This document shows, one piece after another, positions 8,224 to 15,252 of a stretch of DNA of 64,000 nt. The position numbers and the translations under genes were made by a program. The number at the start of each line of letters is the position of its first letter. Within the stretch, counting starts at the first letter, position 1. The notes under the pieces are model-generated. The model saw only the letters and a program-made list of their open reading frames with translations. It was not told where the DNA came from and searched no databases. The DNA comes from Phyllobacteriaceae bacterium (GTDB taxonomy: Bacteria; Pseudomonadota; Alphaproteobacteria; Rhizobiales; Rhizobiaceae), in contig PAPF01000042.1 in assembly GCA_002708825.1 (NCBI GenBank), forward strand, positions 61,368-125,367, read 5' to 3'.

Positions 8224-9878
8224 CAGGCGGCCTCATTGAGCCAGCGCCGCAGCACCTGCACGGCGCGCTCCTCGTCGTAATCGATCATGACCTCAAGGCG
8301 CTCCTTGGCGGACATGCCCTGGTTGCGCAGGACCTGCAGATAGTCGCCGCTCTCGGCAGCGCCCGAGCCGGACAGGGCAGTTTGCAGGTCGCCGGCTGCG
8401 GTGCGCCCTTGATCAGGCAGCCCGCTGCCCAGTTCTGCGGCGAAGTCGGCCTCCGTTGCGCCCGGAATTGCGGCTTCCGCTTCCGGTCCGGCAATGGCGG
8501 CCCGGGCAAGGGGGCGCAGGCCAAGGAAGACGACAAGCAGGGCCACGCCGACAAAGGCGGCCGCCTTGATGGCGGTGTTGATGTAGCTCTGCATCTCGCC
8601 ACCCATACCGGCCTCGACCGGCGCCATCTCAAGGTCTTCCGGGAGGAATTCGATGGCCGTGATGTTGATGCTGTCGCCGCGCTCCTCCTGCAGGCCCGCA
8701 GCCACGAAAACCATGTCGCGGATCTTCTGGATACGTTCGTCGAGATCCGTCACGCCTTCCGGCAGGGTCTTGGCCAGCATTTCCCGGTTCACGACCACGG
8801 CGACCGAAAGACGCTTGATGGAATAGCCGTTGCTGACGACCGCAACACGCTTGGTGTTGATCTCGTAATTGGTCGTCTCCTCGCGCCTCTCGCTGTTCTC
8901 CTGCGTCTTCTGGGACGAGTTGCTGTCGGTTCCGCCCTCATCGGTCGGAATGTTCTGTTCGACCGTGGTGTTCTGCATCGCCTCGGCCTGCGACGAGCTG
9001 TCCTGCGTGCGAACGACCTGGACAGAACGCTCGACGCGCGAATCGGGATCGTAGATCGTTTCCTCGATCTGCCGGCGGTCGGTATCGAGATCGGCGTTGA
9101 CCGAGACGCGGAAGTTCTGGTTGCCGATATGCGGCCGGAGCGCGTCGGAGATTTTCTGTGCGAGTTCGTTCTCGACATTCTTTTCCAGGTCGAGCGAAAC
9201 GCTGATCGCGTCGCCGAACGTATCCTCGCCGGCGGCAAGCAGCTTTCCGGACGCGTCGAGCACGGTCACGTCGGTGCGTGAAAGGCCCGGCACGGCGGCG
9301 GCAACGAGATGGCGGATGCCCATCGCCTTGGAACTGATATCGGAGCCGTTGGTGCGAATCAGCACGGATGCGGTCGGACGGCGGTCGCGGTCGCGAAAGC
9401 CCGCCTCGTCGGGGATGACGATGTGAACACGCGCCGCCTTGATGCCGGTAACCGACTGGATCGTGCGGGCGATCTCGCCCTCGAGCGCGCGCACGCGGGT
9501 GACTTCCTGCATGAAGGATGTCAGGCCGAGCGTGCCGAGATTGTCGAAGAGTTCGTAGCCGGCGCCCGCGCTGCCCGGCAGCCCCTTTTCGGCGAGGATC
9601 ATGCGCGCGCGGCTCGTCTGGCCCGCCTCGACGAGAAATGTTCCGCCCTTGGTGTCGATGTCATAGGCGATGCCCGCTTCCGACAGGACGATGCCCATGC
9701 GGTTCACGTCATCCCGGTCGAGGCCGATATAGAGCGTCTCGTAGGTCGGCCGGCTCATGAACCAGGAACCGCCGGCAACGAGGACGACGACAGCAACCAT
9801 TGCCGCCGCCAGGGCCATCAGCCTTGCCGTGCCCAAGCCCTTCAGATTGCCGATCAATGTCTGGAGTTGATCTGCCAC
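8223..9878 (-). CDS. fliF: FliF, flagellar MS-ring protein
   Basis: FliF makes the membrane MS ring on which the flagellum is built. The body has a first membrane helix at about 20-42, the YscJ/FliF ring domains with 'YETLYIGLDRDDVNRMGIVL' and 'ARVHIVIPDEAGFRDRDRRP', a periplasmic Gln/Ser-rich linker, a second membrane helix near 450, and the FliG-binding tail 'YDEERAVQVLRRWLNEAA'. The GTG at 9878 is chosen because GGCGGAG precedes it. The longer in-frame option would use a TTG at 9905 that has no ribosome site. It heads the fliF-fliH-motB-motC-fliK operon. Confidence 0.95.
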   Translation of the reverse strand: MADQLQTLIGNLKGLGTARLMALAAAMVAVVVLVAGGSWFMSRPTYETLYIGLDRDDVNRMGIVLSEAGIAYDIDTKGGTFLVEAGQTSRARMILAEKGLPGSAGAGYELFDNLGTLGLTSFMQEVTRVRALEGEIARTIQSVTGIKAARVHIVIPDEAGFRDRDRRPTASVLIRTNGSDISSKAMGIRHLVAAAVPGLSRTDVTVLDASGKLLAAGEDTFGDAISVSLDLEKNVENELAQKISDALRPHIGNQNFRVSVNADLDTDRRQIEETIYDPDSRVERSVQVVRTQDSSSQAEAMQNTTVEQNIPTDEGGTDSNSSQKTQENSERREETTNYEINTKRVAVVSNGYSIKRLSVAVVVNREMLAKTLPEGVTDLDERIQKIRDMVFVAAGLQEERGDSINITAIEFLPEDLEMAPVEAGMGGEMQSYINTAIKAAAFVGVALLVVFLGLRPLARAAIAGPEAEAAIPGATEADFAAELGSGLPDQGRTAAGDLQTALSGSGAAESGDYLQVLRNQGMSAKERLEVMIDYDEERAVQVLRRWLNEAA

Positions 9879-9964
9879 TCGCCGCTCCGCCTTATTGGCT
9901 GACAAGCTAGCTGGCGAAACTTGCGCGGAATTGGAGCGGCGGCATCAACCGGGATGCCAAAAGG

Positions 9965-9989
9965 AAAAAGGCCGCCCGGAGGCGGCCTT
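9965..9989 (-). terminator. Rho-independent terminator of the first flagellin gene
   Basis: On the minus strand a 9-bp perfect stem (AAGGCCGCC with GGCGGCCTT, 4-base loop) is followed by a run of five T, 27 bases after the flagellin stop codon. It should isolate the flagellin mRNA from fliF downstream. Confidence 0.85.
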
Positions 9990-10015
9990 CCAGAGGTGTG
10001 GATCCGTCAATCCGA

Positions 10016-10936
10016 TCAGCGGAACAGCGACAGGATCGAGGAGGAGGAAGCATTGGCCATCGACAGGGCCTGGATGCCGAGCTGCTGCTGGGTCTGCAGG
10101 GCCTGAAGCCGGGTCGATTCCTCGGTCATGTCGGCATCGACGAGCTGGCCGACGCCACGATCGATGGAGTCCATCAGGTTCGAGACGAAGTTCGTCTGGA
10201 TGTTGATGCGGCTCTTGGCGGCACCGAGGTTGGCGGCCGCGGTGGTCATCGAGGACAGGGCGGAATCGACGTTGGAGATCATGTCGTCGATGTCGGTGTC
10301 GTCAATGCCGGCAGCGGTGATGTCCAGGTCGGACACCGAGACCGTCACGGCGCCGGCACCGGTCGTCGTGAAGGTGGAGTCCAGGATACCGGACTGGTCA
10401 TTGGCATCGAACAGTTCGGTCGTCGTGGTGTCGACATTGATGAGACCGACAGATACGGAGCCATCCGAGGCGCGGGTAAAGGAACCGACGATTTCCTTGG
10501 TCGCCACGAAACCGGCTGCGCTGGAGTCGACCGACAGCCAGTTCTCACCGGAGAACGAAGCGGATTCGGCAATGGAAACCAGCTGGTTCTGCAGTTCGGT
10601 GATTTCCGACTGGATCTTGGAACGATCAACGCCGGGTTCACGCGAGGCGACCAGTTTCGACTTGATCTCGTCGACCACGTCGATGGCCGAGTTCATGCCG
10701 GTGTAGGCGGTATCGACCTTGGCGGAACCCAGGCCAAGGGCGTCCTGGACCGTCGACAGCGCCTTGTTGTCGGACCGCATCGTCGTGGCGATGGACCAGT
10801 AGGCGGCGTTGTCGGAGGCCTCGGCAACGCGGTAACCGGTCGAGATCCGGTTCTGGGTCGTTTCCATGGCCTGGTTGGTCATCTGCAATGACTTGAGTGC
10901 GGTCATAGCAGCAGAGTTGGTAATGATGCTGGACAT
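10016..10936 (-). CDS. Flagellin (filament protein) 1
   Basis: Structural filament subunit, exported through the flagellar pore. From the ATG at 10936 the product is 306 residues with the conserved N-terminal D0/D1 helices ('QNRISTGYRVAEASDNAAYW'; 'STVQDALGLG') and C-terminal helices ('EESTRLQALQTQQQLGIQAL'), and a short variable middle, typical of rhizobial flagellins. A GGAGGGACA ribosome site lies just upstream. It is paralogous to the flagellin at 11816 and divergent from the small gene at 11206. Both the leader hairpin (10941-10969) and its own terminator suggest separate, post-transcriptionally controlled expression. Confidence 0.96.
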   Translation of the reverse strand: MSSIITNSAAMTALKSLQMTNQAMETTQNRISTGYRVAEASDNAAYWSIATTMRSDNKALSTVQDALGLGSAKVDTAYTGMNSAIDVVDEIKSKLVASREPGVDRSKIQSEITELQNQLVSIAESASFSGENWLSVDSSAAGFVATKEIVGSFTRASDGSVSVGLINVDTTTTELFDANDQSGILDSTFTTTGAGAVTVSVSDLDITAAGIDDTDIDDMISNVDSALSSMTTAAANLGAAKSRINIQTNFVSNLMDSIDRGVGQLVDADMTEESTRLQALQTQQQLGIQALSMANASSSSILSLFR

Positions 10937-10940
10937 GAAT

Positions 10941-10969
10941 TGTCCCTCCAAACTTACAGAAAAGGGACA
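10941..10969 (-). promoter_or_regulatory. Flagellin leader hairpin pairing the ribosome binding site
   Basis: Read on the minus strand, the leader has TGTCCCT followed 15 bases later by AGGGACA, a perfect 7-bp inverted repeat ending four bases before the ATG. The second arm is part of the flagellin ribosome site GGAGGGACA, so folding would hide it. FlbT, which acts on flagellin 5' leaders in Caulobacter, is encoded at 23000-23458. The structure is seen; its control by FlbT is inferred. Confidence 0.6.
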
Positions 10970-11205
10970 TACCGGGCCGTCCGGTACAGCAGTCTGGCAT
11001 CATGCCACGCGTCACGAACAATGACGCCTCTGCCGTTTCATGAGCCGGTATAGGGGGATTTCGTTTCCGATCCCTAAATGGGTTGCCTCAAAGGCCGGCT
11101 TCCGGGAAAGGGACTTCCCCCCAAGGTTACCAAAGCATTGACACGCATCCCTCGCGCAAGCTTGGCAGGCTATCCAGAACGACCAAAGGAAGCAGGTGCT
11201 CTTTC

Positions 11206-11637
11206 ATGATCAGACATGCGATCGTGGCCGGGTCCGGCATGGTTTCCGTCCTCGCCGCCGCATTCCTGATGACGAGGACGCCGGAACCGGCCGAAAAGCC
11301 CGACATGGCCGGCCCGGCGCCGGTGGTGGCCAGGATGATGAACGAAACCGACCTGATCGCGCCCGTTTTCTCCGGCGGGTCCGTCAAGGGATATATCGTG
11401 GCCAATGTCTCCGGCGCCCTGGCGCCGGGCGTGGAGGACAATGTCGCCGTCTGGTACCTGAACGATGCGCTGCTGCAGGTGCTGCATGACACGCAGGATT
11501 TTCCCGCCGGCGAGGATGAAGCTCCCGAATCAGGGTGGCTGCGGTCCCGGCTGGAGGCGGCCGCAAACAGCCGATACGCGGCGCCGCTGATCGAGGACCT
11601 TGAAGTCACACGCATCAAGTATCTGAAACGGATATGA
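11206..11637 (+). CDS. Small membrane-anchored protein, FliL-like layout, between the flagellin genes
   Basis: The 143-residue product begins with a hydrophobic anchor or uncleaved signal ('AIVAGSGMVSVLAAAFLM') followed by a periplasmic domain with 'LIAPVFSGGSVKGYIVANVS'. I do not recognise a named family. The same plan, with 'VAPVIRDGTVAEY' in the matching place, occurs in the protein at 16117-16653, so they appear to be distant paralogues. FliL also has a single N-terminal anchor and a small periplasmic domain, but clear FliL sequence is not visible. The ATG at 11206 is chosen because the hydrophobic segment begins there; the 41 upstream codons look non-coding. It is transcribed toward flagellin 2. 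Confidence 0.7.
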   Translation: MIRHAIVAGSGMVSVLAAAFLMTRTPEPAEKPDMAGPAPVVARMMNETDLIAPVFSGGSVKGYIVANVSGALAPGVEDNVAVWYLNDALLQVLHDTQDFPAGEDEAPESGWLRSRLEAAANSRYAAPLIEDLEVTRIKYLKRI

Positions 11638-11731
11638 TTTTTTTCGCCCGCAACGTCGTTGAAGATTTGTTAACCATACTGAATAATCTGGTGATACGTT
11701 GTTAATTGCGTAGCGAGCGAAAGACGGTGGT

Positions 11732-11746
11732 GGACCGTGACGGTCC
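11732..11746. promoter_or_regulatory. Perfect 15-bp inverted repeat upstream of flagellin 2
   Basis: GGACCGT and ACGGTCC are separated by one base, 70 bases before the flagellin 2 start, just after an AT-rich stretch that probably holds the promoter. It could be an operator. In RNA, its GGTCC could also pair with the GGACC immediately before the GTG start. Confidence 0.45.
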
Positions 11747-11815
11747 AGGCATGATGCCGCATCACCGTGCCCTGGGCGCCAGGATGTTCCCCTTGTTCCC
11801 TACAGGATCGGGACC

Positions 11816-12733
11816 GTGACCAGCATCAAGACGAACCCCGCCGCAATGATTGCGCTGCGGACGCTCAATGCGACCAATACAGCGCTCCAGCAAACACAGA
11901 ACCGCGTTTCCACCGGCTACCGCGTTTCAGAAGCCGCCGACAATGCCGCCTACTGGTCGATCGCGACCATCATGCGGTCGGACAGCAAGGCGCTGTCCAC
12001 GGTGCAGGATGCCCTCGGGCTTGGCACGGCGAAGATCGACGTGACCTACATGAGCCTGAATTCGACGATCGAGGTGGTCGACAACATCAAGTCGAAGCTC
12101 GTGGCCGCGCGCGAGCCCGGGGTCGACAAGGCAAGCATCCAGAGCGAGATTGTGGAACTGCAGGCCCAGTTGCGGGCGATCGCGGATTCCGCTTCCTTTT
12201 CGGGCGAAAACTGGCTCTCGGTGGATTCCAGCGCCGCCAACTATGTCCAGGTCAAGGAAGTCGTCTCATCGTTCACCCGCGCGGGCACCGGCGTGACGGT
12301 CAACACCATCCAGATCGACACGGCCAATATCGAGCTCTTCGACGATGCCGACCAGAGCGGCCTCATGGACTCGACCTTCACCACGACGGGCGCCGGCGCG
12401 CTCAGCGTCTCGGTCCACACGCTCGACATCACCGCAGCCGGCATGGACAACACGGACCTGGACGACATGATCTCGGCCGTGGACGCGGCCCATGTCTCGC
12501 TGACGTCCGCGGCGGCAGACCTTGGCGCGACCAAGAGCCGGATTTCCATGCAGAGGGACTTCGTCAACACGCTGCTCGACGCCGTCGAGCGGGGCATCGG
12601 CACGCTTGTCGACGCCGACATGACGGAGGAATCGACCAGGCTCCAGGCGCTTCAGACGCAACAGCAGCTCGGCATCCAGGCGCTCTCGATCGCCAATTCC
12701 TCGGCCCAGAGCATCCTGAGCCTGTTCCAGTAA
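11816..12733 (+). CDS. Flagellin (filament protein) 2
   Basis: Second filament subunit, 305 residues, clearly paralogous to the flagellin at 10016: matching N-terminus ('QNRVSTGYRVSEAADNAAYW'), matching 'SFSGENWLSVDSSAANY' region and an almost identical C-terminal helix ('EESTRLQALQTQQQLGIQAL'). The start is a GTG at 11816 with AGGA eight bases upstream; no ATG is available nearby in frame. A weaker start codon than flagellin 1 suggests a minor or differently timed subunit, which is an inference. It is followed by a candidate terminator at 12769. Confidence 0.95.
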   Translation: MTSIKTNPAAMIALRTLNATNTALQQTQNRVSTGYRVSEAADNAAYWSIATIMRSDSKALSTVQDALGLGTAKIDVTYMSLNSTIEVVDNIKSKLVAAREPGVDKASIQSEIVELQAQLRAIADSASFSGENWLSVDSSAANYVQVKEVVSSFTRAGTGVTVNTIQIDTANIELFDDADQSGLMDSTFTTTGAGALSVSVHTLDITAAGMDNTDLDDMISAVDAAHVSLTSAAADLGATKSRISMQRDFVNTLLDAVERGIGTLVDADMTEESTRLQALQTQQQLGIQALSIANSSAQSILSLFQ

Positions 12734-12768
12734 CACCCGGCTCCGGCGAACCAGCCGGGCCGGTGCCT

Positions 12769-12786
12769 GCCCCGGCGCGGGGCTTT
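12769..12786 (+). terminator. Likely terminator of flagellin 2
   Basis: A 6-bp GC stem (GCCCCG/CGGGGC, loop GCG) followed by TTT lies 35 bases after the flagellin 2 stop. The T-run is short, so confidence is moderate. Confidence 0.5.
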
Positions 12787-12818
12787 CCGCGGGACTGCGG
12801 CGGACAGCAGATGATCCG

Positions 12819-13016
12819 TCAGCATGCCTGCCTGTTGGCCGCGTAACGCGCCAGCAGGGCTTCCGTCGTTTCCACACCGAGTTTCTGCATGATCCGGCGG
12901 CGAATGAGCTTCGTGGTATGCTCGCTGACGCCCAGGCGGCGGATCACCTCCTCACGGCCGGCGCCATCGGCCAGAAGACGCAGATAGTCCTGCTCGATCC
13001 TGCTCCATTCAGGCAT
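12819..13016 (-). CDS. Stand-alone LuxR/GerE-type helix-turn-helix protein (65 residues)
   Basis: The product is only a LuxR-type DNA-binding domain: about residues 4-60 with the recognition region 'GVSEHTTKLIRRRIMQKLGV' and the usual C-terminal helix 'EALLARYAAN'. There is no ligand-binding or receiver domain, and no upstream frame that could have supplied one, since luxI ends only 69 bases away. GGTGGGAAGAC precedes the ATG. It lies downstream of luxI in the same direction, so it is likely cotranscribed. Like GerE it could bind DNA on its own, or it could form inactive heterodimers with LuxR proteins; either role is inference. Confidence 0.8.
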   Translation of the reverse strand: MPEWSRIEQDYLRLLADGAGREEVIRRLGVSEHTTKLIRRRIMQKLGVETTEALLARYAANRQAC

Positions 13017-13085
13017 GTCTTCCCACCTTTCTGCCCATCCGCCAGCGGATGCCCCGACACGGTTCTGCCCCGTCCAGCAGGCCTT

Positions 13086-13778
13086 TCAGGCGGCGTGCGC
13101 CATGACGCCGCCCGAATTCCTGGCCATCCAGCGGCGGCGCCCATGCGGAGCCGGATCCCTGAACGGCGTCAGCGCGACACCCTGAAGCGCAAGCGCCTTG
13201 CGCATGCGCCCAAGGACCTCTTCGTCAACCCGGAAAAGGCCGCAGCAGACCGGACGTTTACCAAAAGTATCGCTCCGGCCGATCTCGTCCAGTTCCGCGC
13301 CGGATTTCTGATAGATACGGCGCATGTGCGGCTCGTAGTTCGAGACAAGCGTCTCGATCCCGTTTGCCAATGCGCATTCGCCAAGTGCCAGGAGCATGAG
13401 GCACATCGCCGTCTGTCCGCTCATGCCCGGATGGATTTCCGGCAGCCGATCCATGTCGACGCACATGCGCGTGCCTTCCCAGATGCGCGGATGGCACAGG
13501 TCCATCCCGTCCGGATAGGTCGCCCGGAAAACATCATTGAGCAGCGTCGGACCCATGGTCGGCATCAACCGCAAGGAACCGATCAGGACATCGGCGCTGT
13601 CATTCGTCCAAAGCAGATAGGCCGGCTTCAGGTCATCATAGGAATCGATCTCGGCATCGCCACGGATCCCGACATCCCAGCCCAGATCGTCATGAAAAAC
13701 CTTCTTGCGAAGCCTGTACATTTGCCCCAGTAATGCATGATATGCTGTATAGTCATCCGCTTGTACAAGAATGAACAT
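13086..13778 (-). CDS. LuxI-family acyl-homoserine-lactone synthase
   Basis: Makes an N-acyl-homoserine-lactone signal from S-adenosylmethionine and an acyl donor. The 230-residue product shows the invariant residues at their canonical positions: Arg24, Phe28, Trp34 ('RLRKKVFHDDLGWDV'), Asp45 and Asp48, then Arg70 ('GSLRLMPT') and Glu101/Arg104 ('WEGTRMCVD'). A strong CAGGAGG ribosome site precedes the ATG. The LuxR gene lies 152 bases upstream and the HTH-only gene 69 bases downstream, all on the minus strand. A nested palindrome 30 bases before the start is a candidate control site. The acyl chain made cannot be read from sequence. Confidence 0.95.
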   Translation of the reverse strand: MFILVQADDYTAYHALLGQMYRLRKKVFHDDLGWDVGIRGDAEIDSYDDLKPAYLLWTNDSADVLIGSLRLMPTMGPTLLNDVFRATYPDGMDLCHPRIWEGTRMCVDMDRLPEIHPGMSGQTAMCLMLLALGECALANGIETLVSNYEPHMRRIYQKSGAELDEIGRSDTFGKRPVCCGLFRVDEEVLGRMRKALALQGVALTPFRDPAPHGRRRWMARNSGGVMAHAA

Positions 13779-13808
13779 TGCAACCTCCTGCTCATCCGAA
13801 TGAACAAA

Positions 13809-13842
13809 GCGTATTTCGATGGGATTCTATCCCACAATACGC
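13809..13842. promoter_or_regulatory. Nested 34-bp palindrome upstream of luxI (candidate lux-box-like operator or leader hairpin)
   Basis: Outer arms GCGTATT/AATACGC (7 bp) enclose inner arms TGGGAT/ATCCCA (6 bp, centre TCT), with 4 and 1 unpaired bases between them. It begins 30 bases upstream of the luxI ATG and 88 bases after the luxR stop. It could be a LuxR target, a luxI mRNA leader structure, or a weak terminator for luxR (TTTGTT follows on the minus strand). Confidence 0.6.
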
Positions 13843-13930
13843 ACATAAGGATTCCCTCAAATGCGGGTATCGTTATGGTTAACGGCGGGGGGATTTCGTT
13901 CAAAAACCGCGTCCACGGCGGCATTGCGGT

Positions 13931-14659
13931 TCATTCGTCGGCGATCAGCTTGACCTGGAACGCCCTCGCGACGGCCTGGGGCAGGGAACTGCAGTTGAGC
14001 TTGTAGCGGGCGCTCTTCAGGTAGCTGCGCACCGTATGGCCGGAAAGGCCGAGAATCTGGGCAATGTCCTGGTAATCCTTGCCGCGCGCCGTCCACATCA
14101 GGCATTCGATCTCGCGCGGGCGGAGCGGGGGCAAGGAGGCTTCGTCGCCGACCGCCTCCCGCAGGCCGCAATGGTGAAGCCGGCTTGCGATTTCGACCAG
14201 TTCATCGGCATTCCCGGCGAGAAAGGCGCTCCACGCATCGCCATCCATCATTGATGTGACGGAAAACAGCGAGCGCCGTGCCAGCCGGTCGATTACCGGA
14301 ACGGAAAAGCCGCTGAGGCCAATGGCATGTTCGGCGGCCTCCCGCATCAGAGCCGCAGCCTTGTCCGAGACCTTCAGATCGCGCCAGTCGAAGGGAAGCT
14401 GGCGCTGGAAGCCCTCCACGGCCACCGGATCGATATCGACATAACTCATCAGGAGATAGCGGCTGACCCAGGATTCCGGATAGGTGGTGCGGACAAAAGG
14501 CCGGTCCAGCCGACCGACCGCGGTCTGCCCGAGGTGAAAGACAGTATGCGCCAGCCCGTATTCATCCCGCACGGCGTAAACGATCTCCTGCGTGGACCGG
14601 CTATCGTCCAGCAGCGCAGAAATTTTCCGAAGGCGGGCTGACCCCTCCATCCTCGCCAT
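13931..14659 (-). CDS. LuxR-family quorum-sensing receptor/regulator
   Basis: Acyl-homoserine-lactone-responsive transcription factor and likely partner of the adjacent LuxI. From the ATG at 14659 the product is 242 residues with an autoinducer-binding domain (about 20-160) and a GerE HTH (about 180-240; 'LSGHTVRSYLKSARYKLNC'). The pocket residues Trp64, Tyr68, Asp77/Pro78 and Trp92 sit at a constant +7 offset from TraR Trp57, Tyr61, Asp70/Pro71 and Trp85, so the ligand pocket looks intact. A longer frame to a GTG at 14725 exists; the shorter start gives the usual family length. It follows the small helical protein gene and precedes luxI. Confidence 0.92.
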   Translation of the reverse strand: MARMEGSARLRKISALLDDSRSTQEIVYAVRDEYGLAHTVFHLGQTAVGRLDRPFVRTTYPESWVSRYLLMSYVDIDPVAVEGFQRQLPFDWRDLKVSDKAAALMREAAEHAIGLSGFSVPVIDRLARRSLFSVTSMMDGDAWSAFLAGNADELVEIASRLHHCGLREAVGDEASLPPLRPREIECLMWTARGKDYQDIAQILGLSGHTVRSYLKSARYKLNCSSLPQAVARAFQVKLIADE

Positions 14660-14776
14660 TCCGGACAGCCCTCGGGGGCACTGTCGCACCTGATGTCTAC
14701 TGGCAGCACTATCACAGGAATTCACGAGCGAGGCAATTGTCCGGAAGCTATTGCTTAAAAGGCAGCAGGCCGGTGC

Positions 14777-15067
14777 TCAGCGTTCGTTGAAAAGGGCGGC
14801 AAGGCGGCGGCGGATGGCATCCGACAATTCGCCTCCGGCCTCGAACTGGCAAAGCTTCTCCAGAAGAAAGTCAAACAGTACGCCCGCTTCCGCCCTGTCG
14901 CGCGGAGAACAGGCCAGGATCGCCTCGAACGCTGCCGCAGCCTTCCTGTCGAGTGCTGCAACGGCCGCCTGGTCATCAAGGCCGATCGCGGCCTCCAGGG
15001 CAAACATCGCGTCTTCATACGCGCGGACGAGCATGGGGATGGAGAGATTTTCTCTGATTTGCAACAT
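14777..15067 (-). CDS. Small helical hypothetical protein, paralogue of the one at 21832-22101
   Basis: The 96-residue product is all-helical by eye, without signal or membrane segments. Its core has 'AI..DD' at about 28-33, 'DRK' at about 40-42, 'LA..P....EAG.LF.FLL' at about 51-69 and a basic C-terminal helix. This pattern recurs in the protein at 21832-22101: 19 of 51 ungapped columns are identical. I know no named family. Size and helicity resemble FlgN/FliT-type export chaperones, but this is only analogy. It lies between two luxR genes in the flagellar cluster, probably first in a transcript with luxR and luxI. The ATG at 15067 has no strong ribosome site; 15034 is an alternative. Confidence 0.75.
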   Translation of the reverse strand: MLQIRENLSIPMLVRAYEDAMFALEAAIGLDDQAAVAALDRKAAAAFEAILACSPRDRAEAGVLFDFLLEKLCQFEAGGELSDAIRRRLAALFNER

Positions 15068-15139
15068 AACACTGTTTGGATGAGGATAACGTAAATTTCT
15101 TGTTTTCGCAGCAACAGGTGCGCAAATTTAAATGCTATG

Positions 15140-15158
15140 GCAACATCCCAAGTGTTGC
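15140..15158. promoter_or_regulatory. 19-bp inverted repeat upstream of the small helical gene and luxR
   Basis: GCAACA and TGTTGC are separated by seven bases, 73 bases before the ATG at 15067 in an AT-rich spacer. A weaker copy (AACA-N6-TGTT) overlaps the start codon at 15063-15076. Size and placement fit a LuxR-type operator, but no consensus match can be claimed. Confidence 0.4.
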
Positions 15159-15252
15159 AATCCCGGAACGGACCTGCCCGCCAGGAATATTCAAATGCCG
15201 CCCGCCGCCGGCACGGCCGGCAACGCATGCCCGCGGCGCATTGCAATCCGGA

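Noticed and set aside
11767..12846. A 359-codon open frame over flagellin 2
   Set aside because: The flagellin sequence in another frame is unmistakable; this frame is low-complexity Arg/His/Gly.
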